Counted from the stretch's first letter, positions 9,845-18,978 are shown. The stretch is DNA of 64,000 nucleotides from Sphingopyxis sp. GW247-27LB (GCF_002277025.1 NZ_NIWD01000008.1:547501-611500), one strand, 5' to 3'. Numbers and translations are program-made. Notes: generated by a model not told the origin, from the letters alone.

Positions 9845-12800
9845 TCAGAAGCGCTTGCTGATCGACGCGTAGATCTGGCGGCCCCGGTTGCTGTAGAGGT
9901 CGCCGATATAGCCATAGGTCCCGTCGGCCAGCGGCGCGAGCTTGTTGAAGATGTTGCGCGCGCCGATGCGGAAACGCGTGTCCTTCAACAGGCCCTTTTC
10001 GGGTTCGTACTGAACATAGAAGCTGTGCGTCATATGGTCGCCGACCCGGAAGCGTGTGCCGTCGTCGAGTGCCGCCGAGGTGTCGGTGACCGCGCCGACA
10101 TAGCTGCTGTACCAGCCGGCACCCCAACCGTTCAGACGCCAGGTCAGGCTCGCCGAACCGCGCCATTTCGGACGCCCATTCTCCTCGATCAGGCTTTCGG
10201 CGCCGACGATGTTGACGAAGGGATTGAGCACGCCTGCGTCCTGCGCCTCGATCAGAGCCTGCGCGAGCGGTCCGGGCGCCTGATAAAATTCGAGCAGACG
10301 TGCCGCGTTCACGCGCAAGCTGAAGTCGCCGATTCCGGTATCTTTGACCTGATAATAGAGGCCAAGGTCGAAGCCACGCACTTTGCGGGGGCTGAGGTTG
10401 GTGTAGTTGTCGACCACCTGAATAATCTCGCCGACCGGCTCGATGCCACTGCCCGCAAAATCGTCGATATCATCCTGAGTCGGAGCAGCGCGCTCGACGT
10501 TGGGGTTGGATGAGCCTTGCAACCGCAGGAGATAATCGAGAATTAGCGCGTTGCTGTCTCCGAACAGCCCTATCACGTTCTTTTGGCGGATTTCCCAATA
10601 GTCCGCAGTAAAAGTGAGGCGGCCGGCGTCACCCATATTGACCTGGAAGGTGCCGCCAACCGAGAGATTCTCCGATTCCTCCGGCCTCAGGTCCTGGCTG
10701 CCCGAACGATTGCTAACCACGCCCTGGCTGCGACCCGAAAGGTCAGTGCAGTCGGCGAAGGTAGTGATGCGCCCCAAGCGGAAATCGGCCTCGCAGCGGA
10801 CCCAGTCGGTGCGGGTATTGGAGCGTTGGATGCCGCTCTCGAAGAGTTGCGGCAGATTCGGTGCTCGGAAACCCTGCGACCAGGAACCGCGAAGTTGAAG
10901 GTTGCGGACGGGATACCAAGAGAGCGCGACTTTGGGTTTGGCGACGGTGCTGAAGCCCTGATAGGATTCCATGCGTCCCGCGAGCTGGAGGTCGAGCGAG
11001 TGGACCAGCGGCACGTCCATTTCGGGCGACACCAAAGGCACCGCGAATTCGAGATAGGCCGAGATGGTATTGCGCGCGCCCGAACTGTCGGGCGTGGGGC
11101 TCGCGCCCATCACGTCGCTGCCGTTGCCCGATCCGTCGAGCGCGACGAAAGCGATAGTTCCGTCGAGCCGGTCGTCGCGGTCGTCGGCGAAGGTCTCGCG
11201 CCGGAACTCGACCCCCGTCGCCATGCCGACCCGGCCGGCGGGCAGAGTGAACAAGTCGTTTTTGCTGAGTTTCAGGTCCGCCATCATCAGCTCGGTGGTG
11301 CTGATGCGCGACACCCCGACAATGAAACTGTCGATCACGCTCTGCGGATTGGCGGAGCTGTCGTAGCGCGAAGGGTTGAGCGGATCGCCGCCGTTGAACG
11401 GGTTGTAGGCTGTGGCGTCGGTACGCGAGAGCGCTTCCTGGAATAGCGTCAGGCTGGGTTGGTACATCGTGTCGTTGGTGCGCGCCTTTGAATAGAGGAG
11501 TGCCGAATCGAAATCCAGGCCGAGCAGTTCGCCGCGCAGTCCGCCGACGAAGCGAATCGTGTCGTTGCGGACGTTGACACGCAGCGGCCCGGCATCGACG
11601 ACGCGATAATCGTCCAACTCAAGCGCCACGCCGTCAGCCGGAACTCCGGAGAGGCCGGGGATGCGGTTGGGGCTACCCACGGGACCGAGGGGGTTCCAAT
11701 AGCCGGTTGTGGGAATGATCAGTCGCTGGCTGGCGAGCGCGGTTTCCTGCTCGCGGAACGATTCATAGTCGGAGTGATACCAGCCCGCCTCTGCGAACAG
11801 TTCGATGCCGGTGCCGAAATCATGGTTGAGGAAGCCGAACAGGTTGATGCGATTATTGCGGCCCTGGAGCGTGCGGTCGGTGTTGATGTCGTAGCGCAGG
11901 TTGCGGTCGGCGCCGGTCGTCGCGAGCGTGCTGTTATCGAAGCAGGTTCCCGGCGCTCCGGGCGCGATACAGCCATCGTTGGTGTCCGGCTGAATATGGA
12001 ACGAGCCGCCGGTGCCGGTCGCCAGGGTGACGCCGTCCACACGTGTCGTGGGAACTGCATTGCTTGAGGTCGGACGTGAATAATCGGGATGCAGGCGATA
12101 GAATTCGCCCCACATCGTAGTCGTCGACGTGTTGTCGAAATCGGCATTGTCCTCCCACGGCGTCCCCACGAACAGCGGCCGCATGTCCGACGACGCCGAA
12201 TTGCGGCGCTCTCGCGCATAGAGCGGATCGCGGTGATTGAACGACCCGAAGAGCGAGATGTTGGTGCGGCCGTCGTTGAAGGTGTGGCCGGCCTCGAAGG
12301 AGACTTCATATTCCCGCTGGTCGCTATCGTCGGTCAGGCTGTATTCGCCGTTCACGCGCAGCCCGTCGAAATTATCCTTGAGCACCGTGTTGATCACGCC
12401 CGCGACCGCGTCGGAGCCATAGACAGCGGCGGCGCCGTCGAGCAACACCTCGACCCGGCGCACCCCCATCACCGGGATCGCGTTGGTATTGACGCTCTGC
12501 ACCGGAACCAGATTTTCGGACTGGGTGCCGGGGTGGAGGACCATGCGGCGACCGTTCAACAGCACTAGCGTGTTGCCGGTGCCGAGCGCGCGCAGGTTGA
12601 TCGAGGCGACGTCGCCGCGCGCGTCGTTGATCCCGCCCGCGTCGCGGCTTTCGTTGAAGGCGACGTCGCCCGCCTGCGGGATGGCGCGGAACAGGTCGTC
12701 GCCGCTCGTCGCCGCGATCGCGTCGATATCCTGTTCGTTGAACAGGGTGACAGGCAAATTGCCCGCGACGTCGGCGCCCTTGATCTGCGAGCCGATGACG

Positions 12801-12961
12801 ACGATTTCGTCGCCGTTGCTGCTCTGATCGTCCTGCACGTCGCTCGCGATCGGCGGCGATTCCTGCTGCTCGCTATTGTCCTGCGCCATCGCGGCGCTGG
12901 CGCTGGCGATGAGCGAGATGCCGCCCATCAGGCTGAAAATACGAAGACCCCTGTTCATCAT
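9845..12961 (-). CDS. TonB-dependent outer-membrane receptor
   Basis: A 1038-aa receptor. The signal peptide (MMNRGLRIFSLMGGIS... to AMAQ) is followed by a TonB-box-like EIVVIGSQIKG segment near 50, a plug domain to about 190 (VLLNGRRMVL, VEVLLDGAAAVYGSDAVAGV) and a long beta-barrel ending in an aromatic residue (ISKRF). There is no secretin/TonB short N-terminal domain, so it is a plain receptor without anti-sigma signalling. I use the ATG at 12961, 6 nt behind AAGGGG; the next codon is also ATG. It lies 34 bp behind the D-amino-acid dehydrogenase and 137 bp ahead of the symporter operon, suggesting import of the locus substrate. Cobalamin or iron uptake is not indicated. Confidence 0.94.
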   Translation of the reverse strand: MMNRGLRIFSLMGGISLIASASAAMAQDNSEQQESPPIASDVQDDQSSNGDEIVVIGSQIKGADVAGNLPVTLFNEQDIDAIAATSGDDLFRAIPQAGDVAFNESRDAGGINDARGDVASINLRALGTGNTLVLLNGRRMVLHPGTQSENLVPVQSVNTNAIPVMGVRRVEVLLDGAAAVYGSDAVAGVINTVLKDNFDGLRVNGEYSLTDDSDQREYEVSFEAGHTFNDGRTNISLFGSFNHRDPLYARERRNSASSDMRPLFVGTPWEDNADFDNTSTTTMWGEFYRLHPDYSRPTSSNAVPTTRVDGVTLATGTGGSFHIQPDTNDGCIAPGAPGTCFDNSTLATTGADRNLRYDINTDRTLQGRNNRINLFGFLNHDFGTGIELFAEAGWYHSDYESFREQETALASQRLIIPTTGYWNPLGPVGSPNRIPGLSGVPADGVALELDDYRVVDAGPLRVNVRNDTIRFVGGLRGELLGLDFDSALLYSKARTNDTMYQPSLTLFQEALSRTDATAYNPFNGGDPLNPSRYDSSANPQSVIDSFIVGVSRISTTELMMADLKLSKNDLFTLPAGRVGMATGVEFRRETFADDRDDRLDGTIAFVALDGSGNGSDVMGASPTPDSSGARNTISAYLEFAVPLVSPEMDVPLVHSLDLQLAGRMESYQGFSTVAKPKVALSWYPVRNLQLRGSWSQGFRAPNLPQLFESGIQRSNTRTDWVRCEADFRLGRITTFADCTDLSGRSQGVVSNRSGSQDLRPEESENLSVGGTFQVNMGDAGRLTFTADYWEIRQKNVIGLFGDSNALILDYLLRLQGSSNPNVERAAPTQDDIDDFAGSGIEPVGEIIQVVDNYTNLSPRKVRGFDLGLYYQVKDTGIGDFSLRVNAARLLEFYQAPGPLAQALIEAQDAGVLNPFVNIVGAESLIEENGRPKWRGSASLTWRLNGWGAGWYSSYVGAVTDTSAALDDGTRFRVGDHMTHSFYVQYEPEKGLLKDTRFRIGARNIFNKLAPLADGTYGYIGDLYSNRGRQIYASISKRF

Positions 12962-12995
12962 TCTGCCCCTTCCCTGGGTTAACCGAATATCCTGC

Positions 12996-14252
12996 TCAAT
13001 CCTCTCCATCGACGATCGCGGCGACGCGCTCCGCCGATCCGGCCGCATAGGTCCATCCCAATGCGCCATGTCCCGTGTTGGCGATGACCCCCGGCGCGAT
13101 CGGCCGGGTGATCGGCAGCGAATCGGGCGTCATCGGCCGCAGGCCCGCCCAGCTCGTCTCGATCGCCTGATAGTCCGCCGCCTCGGGCAGCGCGGCGCGC
13201 GCGCTGCCGATCAGCGCCGCGAGCCGGCGTTCGTCGATCCGCGTATCGCTGCGGCCGAGTTCGGCGAGGCCCGCGATCCGCATCCGATCGCCCAGCCGCG
13301 CAAAGACGACGCGGTTCGCGGCGTCGGTCACGCTGACCGCCGGCGCGGCGGCGCCGGGCGGCGCGGTGATCGAATAGCCCTTCATCGGCACGATCGGCAA
13401 GCGGATGCCGAGCCGCCGCGCGAGCGCGGCCGACTGGAGCCCCGCGCACAGGATGATGCGGTCGGCCTCGATCCGCCGGCCCATATGGGTGACGGCGGCG
13501 GGCCGGGCGCCGGTGGTGTCGATCCGCGCGACGCCGGTGCGAAGGACCATCTCGCCGCGCCCCGTCGCCGCGAGCGCGGCCGCGGCCCCGGCGCAGAATC
13601 GATAAGGGTCGCCGACCTCTTCGCTGTCGGTATAGACGGCGCCGGCGATCGCCGAGCGGATCGAGGCGAGCATCGGTTCGATCGCGATCGCCTTGTCGGC
13701 GTCGAACAGGCGCTGGCGCGCGCCGTGCGCGGCCTTGATCGCGGCGAGGCGCTCGGCGGCGGCGAAGCTCTTGGCCGAGCGATAGACGATCATCTTGCCC
13801 GGCGCCGCATGGCCGAAATCGAGCGCGTGGCGCTTCGCGAGGCCGTGCAGCGCGCGGTGCGATTCAAAGGCGAGCGCCATGCCGTCCAGCGTGTTGCGGC
13901 GAAAGCGCGCCGCGGTGGTGTTGCGCAGAAAGGCGAGTCCCCAGCGCAGGAAATCGGGATCGAGGCTGGGGTGGAGCCGAAAGGCGGGGTCGAGCGCGAG
14001 GAGCAGCCGCGGCATCTGCATCAGCGTCGCGGGGCTGGCGAGCGCATCGGTATAGGCATAGCTCAGCTGCGCGCCATTGGCGAAGGAGGTGCCGCGCCCC
14101 GGGCCCTCGGCCGCATCGACGACGGTCACGCGGTGCCCGCGTTCGGCGAGCGTCAGCGCGGTCGCCATCCCGACGACCCCGGCGCCGATAACGAGCAGCT
14201 CCTCGGGCCGCCGCGCCATCGGCGGTTCGTCCAGACGAAATTCGGCCCGCAT
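12996..14252 (-). CDS. FAD-dependent D-amino acid dehydrogenase (DadA family)
   Basis: A 418-aa oxidoreductase of the DAO/DadA superfamily. The dinucleotide-binding motif VIGAGVVGMATALTLAERG lies near residues 21-39 and is followed by the acidic VVDA strand end. TSFANGAQLSYAY is typical of DadA, and the C-terminal block with NTGHGALGWT binds the flavin. The reaction would be oxidative deamination of a D-amino acid to an imino acid, with electrons passed to the respiratory chain. ridA nearby would hydrolyse the imine. A LysR-type operator-like site lies about 110 bp upstream, behind the lysR stop codon. The internal ATG at 14219 is an alternative start. Confidence 0.9.
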   Translation of the reverse strand: MRAEFRLDEPPMARRPEELLVIGAGVVGMATALTLAERGHRVTVVDAAEGPGRGTSFANGAQLSYAYTDALASPATLMQMPRLLLALDPAFRLHPSLDPDFLRWGLAFLRNTTAARFRRNTLDGMALAFESHRALHGLAKRHALDFGHAAPGKMIVYRSAKSFAAAERLAAIKAAHGARQRLFDADKAIAIEPMLASIRSAIAGAVYTDSEEVGDPYRFCAGAAAALAATGRGEMVLRTGVARIDTTGARPAAVTHMGRRIEADRIILCAGLQSAALARRLGIRLPIVPMKGYSITAPPGAAAPAVSVTDAANRVVFARLGDRMRIAGLAELGRSDTRIDERRLAALIGSARAALPEAADYQAIETSWAGLRPMTPDSLPITRPIAPGVIANTGHGALGWTYAAGSAERVAAIVDGED

Positions 14253-14362
14253 GCGTCAACCCGATCCCCTTTCGGCCGGGCTATCCGAATGGTCTCGTCG
14301 CCCGCCTTGAGGGGTCAGAATATCGCGCGGTGGCTCGCGGCCAATGCGCAATATTTGTGACG

Positions 14363-14383
14363 CCCATAGCCGCGGGTTATGGT
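14363..14383 (-). promoter_or_regulatory. LysR-type operator-like box upstream of the D-amino acid dehydrogenase
   Basis: The plus strand reads cccatagccgcgggttatgg from 14363. This is an interrupted inverted repeat of the T-N11-A form, with ccata and tatgg as arms. It lies between the lysR stop codon and the dehydrogenase start. A close copy occurs upstream of ridA at 15750-15770. A box shared at two promoters flanking lysR suggests a binding site for that regulator. Confidence 0.6.
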
Positions 14384-15277
14384 CTAGGCGTTGCGGCTGT
14401 TTTCGAGGGTTTCCTCGAGGGTGCGGAGGAATTGCCGCGCGACCTTCGACGGCGGGCGATCCTCGAGCGTGACATAGGAGATGGTGAAGCCGAGCGGCGG
14501 ATCGGTCGGCAGCCAGCCGAACCCCGGCGACTGCCACGCGCGCGCGGTGAACTCGTCGATCACCGTCACCCCGCCTTCGAGCTGGGCGAGGCGGGCGGCG
14601 ATGAAGAAGGTCTGCACCGACACCGATTCGCGATAGGCGATCCCGCGCCCGCGCGCCGCGCGCGTCAGCACGTCGCCGATCGGGCCGGTCGCGGCGACGC
14701 CGATGACGTCGCGGTCGGCAAGCTCGCTCAGCGGCAGGCGCGCGCCGACCTTGCCGAAAGCGCCCGTGGGAAAGAAGACGACGAGCTCGCCCTCGGCGAG
14801 CAGCGAGCGCGTCAGCCGCGGATGCGGGGGCGGCGTGTAGGCGACCGCGATATCGGTCTCGCGCTCGATCAGCGACTGGACGAGGTCGTCATGGTGATGG
14901 GTGTGGACCTCGAAGGTGACGCGCGGCCATTGGCGGCGGAATTGCGCCATCGCCTGCGGCACGATGTCGAGCGCGAGGCTGGGGACGATGCCGAGCCGGA
15001 TATGCCCGCCGCCCGCCTGCGACAGGTTGCGCGCGGTGTGCTGGAGCGAGGTCAGCCGGTCGAAGATGTCGCCCGCCTCGCGCATCAGCGCATGCGCCTC
15101 GTCGGTGGGGACGAGGCGGCCGCGCGCGAGCTGGAACAGCGGAAAGCCCAGGCTGTCCTCGGCATGATGCAGCGTCTTCGACACCGACGGCTGCGACACG
15201 CCGAGCGCGCGCGCCGCGGCACTGATCGACCCGTGGGTGTAGACGGCGTGAAAGACTTCGATCTGGCGGAACCGCAT
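14384..15277 (-). CDS. LysR-family transcriptional regulator
   Basis: A 297-aa regulator. The N-terminal winged HTH is clear (FRQIEVFHAVYTHGSISAAA then ALGVSQPSVSKTLHHAEDSL), followed by the effector-binding domain (HIRLGIVPSLALDIVPQAM). I chose the ATG at 15277 because the HTH begins immediately after it. An upstream in-frame ATG at 15328 overlaps the ridA stop (ATGA) and would add 17 residues. It is transcribed behind ridA and ahead of the D-amino-acid dehydrogenase. Two matching LysR-type boxes flank ridA-lysR, so it probably controls its own unit and dadA-like plus the TonB receptor. The inducer is unknown; a D-amino acid or its keto acid is a guess. Confidence 0.92.
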   Translation of the reverse strand: MRFRQIEVFHAVYTHGSISAAARALGVSQPSVSKTLHHAEDSLGFPLFQLARGRLVPTDEAHALMREAGDIFDRLTSLQHTARNLSQAGGGHIRLGIVPSLALDIVPQAMAQFRRQWPRVTFEVHTHHHDDLVQSLIERETDIAVAYTPPPHPRLTRSLLAEGELVVFFPTGAFGKVGARLPLSELADRDVIGVAATGPIGDVLTRAARGRGIAYRESVSVQTFFIAARLAQLEGGVTVIDEFTARAWQSPGFGWLPTDPPLGFTISYVTLEDRPPSKVARQFLRTLEETLENSRNA

Positions 15278-15324
15278 GCCCCCGCTGTAGGCGCGCAGCA
15301 GGCGGGGGCCAACAGTCTTTGCGG

Positions 15325-15669
15325 TCATCGGCGCAGCGCGATCGCCTCGACCTCGATCAGCGCGCCGGGCGCGAGCAGCGCCGACACCACGGTCGAGCGC
15401 GCCGGCCAGGGTTCGCCGAACAGCCGGCGATAGGCGGCGTTGAACGCGGCGCCGTCAGCGGGGTCGGTCAGCCAGGCGGTGACTTTCACGACATCGGCGG
15501 GGGTGCAGCCTTCGCCTTCGAGCGCCGCGGCGAGATTGGCGAGCGCGCGCTCGGCCTGCGCCTCAATCCCGCCCGCGACGATCGCTCCGTCGTCGCCGCG
15601 CGCGAGCTGGCCCGAGGTGAAGACGAGCGCACCCGCGGAGCGGGCGGGCGACAGCGGCGGCGTGGTCAT
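15325..15669 (-). CDS. ridA: RidA-family enamine/imine deaminase
   Basis: A 114-aa Rid-family protein. It has GALVFTSGQLARG at the start of the fold, the conserved Arg in PWPARSTVV near 90, and the C-terminal IEVEAIALRR with the family Glu. RidA proteins hydrolyse reactive enamine/imine intermediates to keto acids and ammonia. Beside a D-amino-acid dehydrogenase, whose first product is an imino acid, this is a natural partner. The gene overlaps the possible upstream start of lysR by 4 bp, and a LysR-type box lies about 80-100 bp upstream of its start. Confidence 0.93.
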   Translation of the reverse strand: MTTPPLSPARSAGALVFTSGQLARGDDGAIVAGGIEAQAERALANLAAALEGEGCTPADVVKVTAWLTDPADGAAFNAAYRRLFGEPWPARSTVVSALLAPGALIEVEAIALRR

Positions 15670-15749
15670 GGCGTTCCCCTTTGGATTTGCGATGGCGCGG
15701 CGACGCTATGCGCGCGCCGACCGCGGGAACATGGCAAATGGGGTGGTTG

Positions 15750-15770
15750 CCCATAGGCGGAGGTTATGGG
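15750..15770 (-). promoter_or_regulatory. LysR-type operator-like box upstream of ridA-lysR
   Basis: A perfect interrupted inverted repeat, cccata-N9-tatggg (T-N11-A form), lies between ridA (start 15669) and the sigma-54-type regulator gene (end 15783). It matches the box at 14363-14383 in both arms and partly in the spacer. Its position, roughly 80-100 bp before the start codon, fits a LysR recognition site. Confidence 0.65.
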
Positions 15771-15782
15771 CTGGGAGCGATA

Positions 15783-17138
15783 TCAGCTCCGGCTCGAAGG
15801 ACCCTCGCGATAGTCCCTGGGATTGATCCCGTGGCGGCCGAGCTTGTCGTAGAGCGTCTTGCGCGGCACGCCGAGAATCGTCATCGCCCGCGCGATGTCG
15901 CCGCCGCACGCGGTCATCGCGTCGCGGATCACCGCGCTCTCGAAGCGCGCGACGCGCTCGGCGAGCGTCATCTCGCCCTGGAGCGGCGCCCGCCCGGCGT
16001 CGGAGGGGAGGTCGAGGACGACGCTATAGGCGAAATTCTTGAGCTCGCGGACATTGCCCGGCCAGTCGTGCTCGACCAGATAGCGGCGGGTGCGGTCGTC
16101 GATGCGGAACCCCGGCAGCCCCATCTTTCCTGCCGCCTCGTCGAGGAAATAGGCGAAGGTCTGCGGAATGTCCGAACGCCGCTCGCGCAGCGGCGGGATG
16201 CGCAGCTTGACGACGTGGAGCCGGTAATAAAGATCCTCGCGGAAGGTCCCCGCGCGCACCGCGTCCATCAGGTCGATCTTGGTCGCGGCGACGACGCGCA
16301 GGTCGACCGGCTCGGGCGCCGCGGCGCCGATCGGCTGCACCTCGCGCTCCTCGATGACGCGGAGCAGTTTCGCCTGGACGGCGGGGTGCATCGTGTCGAT
16401 CTCGTCCAGAAACAGCGTCCCGCGATGCGCGCTGCGGATGCGGCCGGCGTGGCCGAGCTTGCCGGTGGCGCGGTCGATAAGGTCGCTGCCGAACAGCTCG
16501 GCCTCGGCGAGTTCCTGGGGCAGCGCGGCGCAATTGACCGCGACCAGCGCGCCGCCGCTGCGGCGGCTCTGCCGGTGGATCATGTGCGCGACCAGTTCCT
16601 TGCCGGTTCCGGTCTCGCCCTCCACCAGCACGTCGATGTCGGCCTGCGCGAGCTGCGCGATCGTCTCGCGCAGCCGCGTCATGCCCGCGCTTTCGCCGAT
16701 CAGCGGGCTGTCGATGTCGGCGACCGCGGCGACGAGGCGGCGGTTGTCGAGGATCAGCGCGCGATGCGCGAGCGCGCGGCGCGCGGCGCTCGCCAGATGG
16801 TCGGCGGCGAACGGCTTGGCGAGAAAGTCGAAGGCGCCGTCCTGCAGCGCGCGCACCGCCATCGGCACGTCGGCGTGGCCGGTGATCAGGATGACGGGGA
16901 TGTCGGGATCGACGCCGTGGATCGCCGCGCGCAGTTCGAGCCCGTCCATGCCGGGCATGCGGATGTCGGTGACGACGATGCCCGGAAAATCGCGCGCGAT
17001 GCGCGGCAGCACGCTCGCCGCGTCGGCGAAGGCCTCGACCGCGAGGCCGGCGAGGTCGAGCGACTGGAGATTGGCCTCGCGCAGCTGCGGATCGTCGTCG
17101 ACGAAGAGGATCGTCTGCTGGCCGGTGAAGAAGCTCAT
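15783..17138 (-). CDS. NtrC/DctD-family response regulator lacking the GAFTGA motif
   Basis: A 451-aa three-domain regulator. The receiver domain (1-125) has phospho-acceptor Asp58 in VVTDIRMPG. The AAA+ domain (about 145-370) has Walker A GETGTGKE at 174-181 and Walker B GTLFLDEID near 240-248. The C-terminal Fis-type HTH includes GVPRKTLYDKL. Behind ELFG (214-217), where sigma-54 activators carry GAFTGA, this protein has IDRATG, so the loop that contacts sigma-54 is absent. It therefore probably acts on another holoenzyme, as reported for Rhodobacter NtrC. The start ATG overlaps the kinase stop (ATGA). Tandem operator-like sites lie upstream of the kinase. Confidence 0.93.
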   Translation of the reverse strand: MSFFTGQQTILFVDDDPQLREANLQSLDLAGLAVEAFADAASVLPRIARDFPGIVVTDIRMPGMDGLELRAAIHGVDPDIPVILITGHADVPMAVRALQDGAFDFLAKPFAADHLASAARRALAHRALILDNRRLVAAVADIDSPLIGESAGMTRLRETIAQLAQADIDVLVEGETGTGKELVAHMIHRQSRRSGGALVAVNCAALPQELAEAELFGSDLIDRATGKLGHAGRIRSAHRGTLFLDEIDTMHPAVQAKLLRVIEEREVQPIGAAAPEPVDLRVVAATKIDLMDAVRAGTFREDLYYRLHVVKLRIPPLRERRSDIPQTFAYFLDEAAGKMGLPGFRIDDRTRRYLVEHDWPGNVRELKNFAYSVVLDLPSDAGRAPLQGEMTLAERVARFESAVIRDAMTACGGDIARAMTILGVPRKTLYDKLGRHGINPRDYREGPSSRS

Positions 17139-18943
17139 GCGCGCCGTAGCTCCAGCCGGAAGCCGGCGCCGCCGAGCGGCGAGGCGATCAGCGACAGTCT
17201 GCCGCCGAAATCGGCCATGATCTGGCTCGCGATCGCGAGCCCCAGGCCCAGCCCGTCGGCGCGCCCGGTGACGAAGGGGGTGAAGAGCTGCGGCACCAGC
17301 TCGGCGGGCACGCCGGGGCCGTTGTCGCACACGTCGATGCGGACGGGGTCCGCGCCGTGGGCGCGGATCGAAAGGCGGGGATCCGGGGTCTCGTGCAGCG
17401 CCTCGGCGGCGTTCTGCAGCAGGTTGACGAGAATCTGCTCGAGCCGGACGCGGTCGGCGTGGACTCGCGCGCCGGGATCGCCCAGCGCGACGTCGAGCGC
17501 GATGCCCTGGCCGCGCAGGCGGTCGCCGATCAGCAGCATCGTCCCGTCGAGCGCGGCCTGCACCGCGACCGGGCCGAGCGGCATCGGCTTTTTCCGCGCG
17601 AAGTTGCGCAGCTCGCCGGTGATCGCGCCGACGCGCGCGGTGAGGTCGACGATGGTGCCCAGGTTGCCGCGCGCCTTGTCCGCGTCGCCGCGGTCGAGAT
17701 AGCGCAGGCTGTTTTCGGCGAAGGTGCGGATCGCCGCGACGGGCTGGTTGATCTCGTGCGCGACGCCGGCGGTGATCTGGCCGATCGAGCCGAGCCGGCT
17801 CGCCTGCGCCAGCTCCTCGCGCGCGGCGCGGTAGCGGCGGTCGGTCTCGCTCTGGAGTTCGGAAGCCTGCTGGAGCTCGGCGTTGGCGGTGCGCAGATCC
17901 TGCGTCCGCGCCGCGACCTCGCGTTCGAGCGCCTGGTGCGCGGCGTGGCGCATCGCCTGGCGCTCGACGAGGCGGAGCAGGGTGACGATCGCCGCGCCAA
18001 CGAGGATCAGCAGGATGAGGAAGATCACGCGCGCGGTGGCGTTGGCGGCGTCGCGGCGCGGCGCAAGCGGCTGGAGCTGGTGCAAGGTGGTGCCGGGGAG
18101 CGAGATGCGCTCCGACGCCTGGCGATAGAGCGCCGCGCCGCCATCCCCGGCGATGCGCAGGTCGCCGCCGCGAGGCTGGAGCCCCAGTGGCGCGAGCGCG
18201 CGCTCGCCATAGCGCCGCGAGGCGCGCAGCCGGTCGCGCGCCGCCGCCGACAGCCGATCGAGCGAGCGGAACTGCCACGCGGGTTCGCTCGCCATGATGA
18301 TGATGCCGCTGCTGTCGGTGACGAGCGTGGCGCCGCTCGAATCGGCCCATTTGCGTTCGAGCCGGTCGAACTCGACCTTGACCACGATCACCCCCAGCGT
18401 CCTGCCTTCGGGCGCGACCTTGCGCGCGAGATAGAGGCCGGGGCGGCCGCTGACGGTGCCGAGCGCGAACAGCTCGGCCTCGCCCTGATCCATCGCGCCG
18501 CGATAATAGGGGCGGAAACGGTAATTCTGTCCGACGAAGCTGGTGGGCGCGCGCCAGTTGCTCGCCGCGATCGTCGTGCCGTTACGGTCGAGCACATAGA
18601 TGACCGCCGCATCGGTGCGCGTCGCAAGCTGTTCGAGTTCGGTGTCGAGACGCCGCGAAGCGGCGGCGCTGTTGTCGGCGAGCGCGAGGCGGACGTCGGG
18701 AAATTCGGTGAGCACGCGCGGCAGCAGGCGGAATTTCTGCAGCTCGCTTTCGAGCAGGCTGGCATGCGCGCGGGCGCTCTGGCGCGCCTCGGCGTCGGTC
18801 TCCGACCGCGCATGGCCGAGCGCCCATTGGTTGAGCCCCACCGCCGCGATCAGGAGCACCAGCGCGCCGGCCAGCGTCGCCAGCACCAGCCGGCGCCGGT
18901 CGAGCCAGGGGCGGGCAGCAAGGGGCGAATCGTCGGCGGGCAT
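17135..18943 (-). CDS. DctB-like membrane sensor histidine kinase
   Basis: A 602-aa sensor kinase. Two membrane segments (about 19-39 and near 290-310) flank a periplasmic sensor of the double-PAS/dCACHE kind seen in DctB. A coiled linker leads to the H-box GVAHEINQPVAAIRTFAENS with the phospho-acceptor His, the N-box LVNLLQNAAEAL, and the ATP-lid motifs DNGPGVP and GLGLGLAI. It overlaps the response-regulator gene by 4 bp. The ATG at 18943 gives the cleanest N-terminus. In-frame starts at 18967 and 18979, and a TTG at 19000, are possible and would place the operator-like repeats inside the coding region. The ligand is probably a dicarboxylate or acidic amino acid, from homology and context. 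Confidence 0.92.
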   Translation of the reverse strand: MPADDSPLAARPWLDRRRLVLATLAGALVLLIAAVGLNQWALGHARSETDAEARQSARAHASLLESELQKFRLLPRVLTEFPDVRLALADNSAAASRRLDTELEQLATRTDAAVIYVLDRNGTTIAASNWRAPTSFVGQNYRFRPYYRGAMDQGEAELFALGTVSGRPGLYLARKVAPEGRTLGVIVVKVEFDRLERKWADSSGATLVTDSSGIIIMASEPAWQFRSLDRLSAAARDRLRASRRYGERALAPLGLQPRGGDLRIAGDGGAALYRQASERISLPGTTLHQLQPLAPRRDAANATARVIFLILLILVGAAIVTLLRLVERQAMRHAAHQALEREVAARTQDLRTANAELQQASELQSETDRRYRAAREELAQASRLGSIGQITAGVAHEINQPVAAIRTFAENSLRYLDRGDADKARGNLGTIVDLTARVGAITGELRNFARKKPMPLGPVAVQAALDGTMLLIGDRLRGQGIALDVALGDPGARVHADRVRLEQILVNLLQNAAEALHETPDPRLSIRAHGADPVRIDVCDNGPGVPAELVPQLFTPFVTGRADGLGLGLAIASQIMADFGGRLSLIASPLGGAGFRLELRRA

Positions 18944-18964
18944 TTGTGCGGAATATCGCACAAA
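18943..18964. promoter_or_regulatory. operator-like inverted repeat, site 1 of a tandem pair
   Basis: Arms tttgtgcg and cgcacaaa around a 6-bp spacer form a perfect inverted repeat at the kinase gene start. The inner 18 bp (18947-18964) recur with two mismatches at 18979-18996. Centre-to-centre distance is 32 bp, about three helical turns, which suits cooperative binding by a DctD-type regulator. The pair lies about 170-215 bp upstream of the DctA-type symporter start. Confidence 0.7.
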
Positions 18965-18978
18965 CATCGATTGTTCCA

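Noticed and set aside
15783..18350. Fusion of kinase and response regulator into one 855-residue protein
   Set aside because: The upstream part is a shifted-frame reading of the kinase gene. The regulator starts at 17138 with an ATGA overlap.
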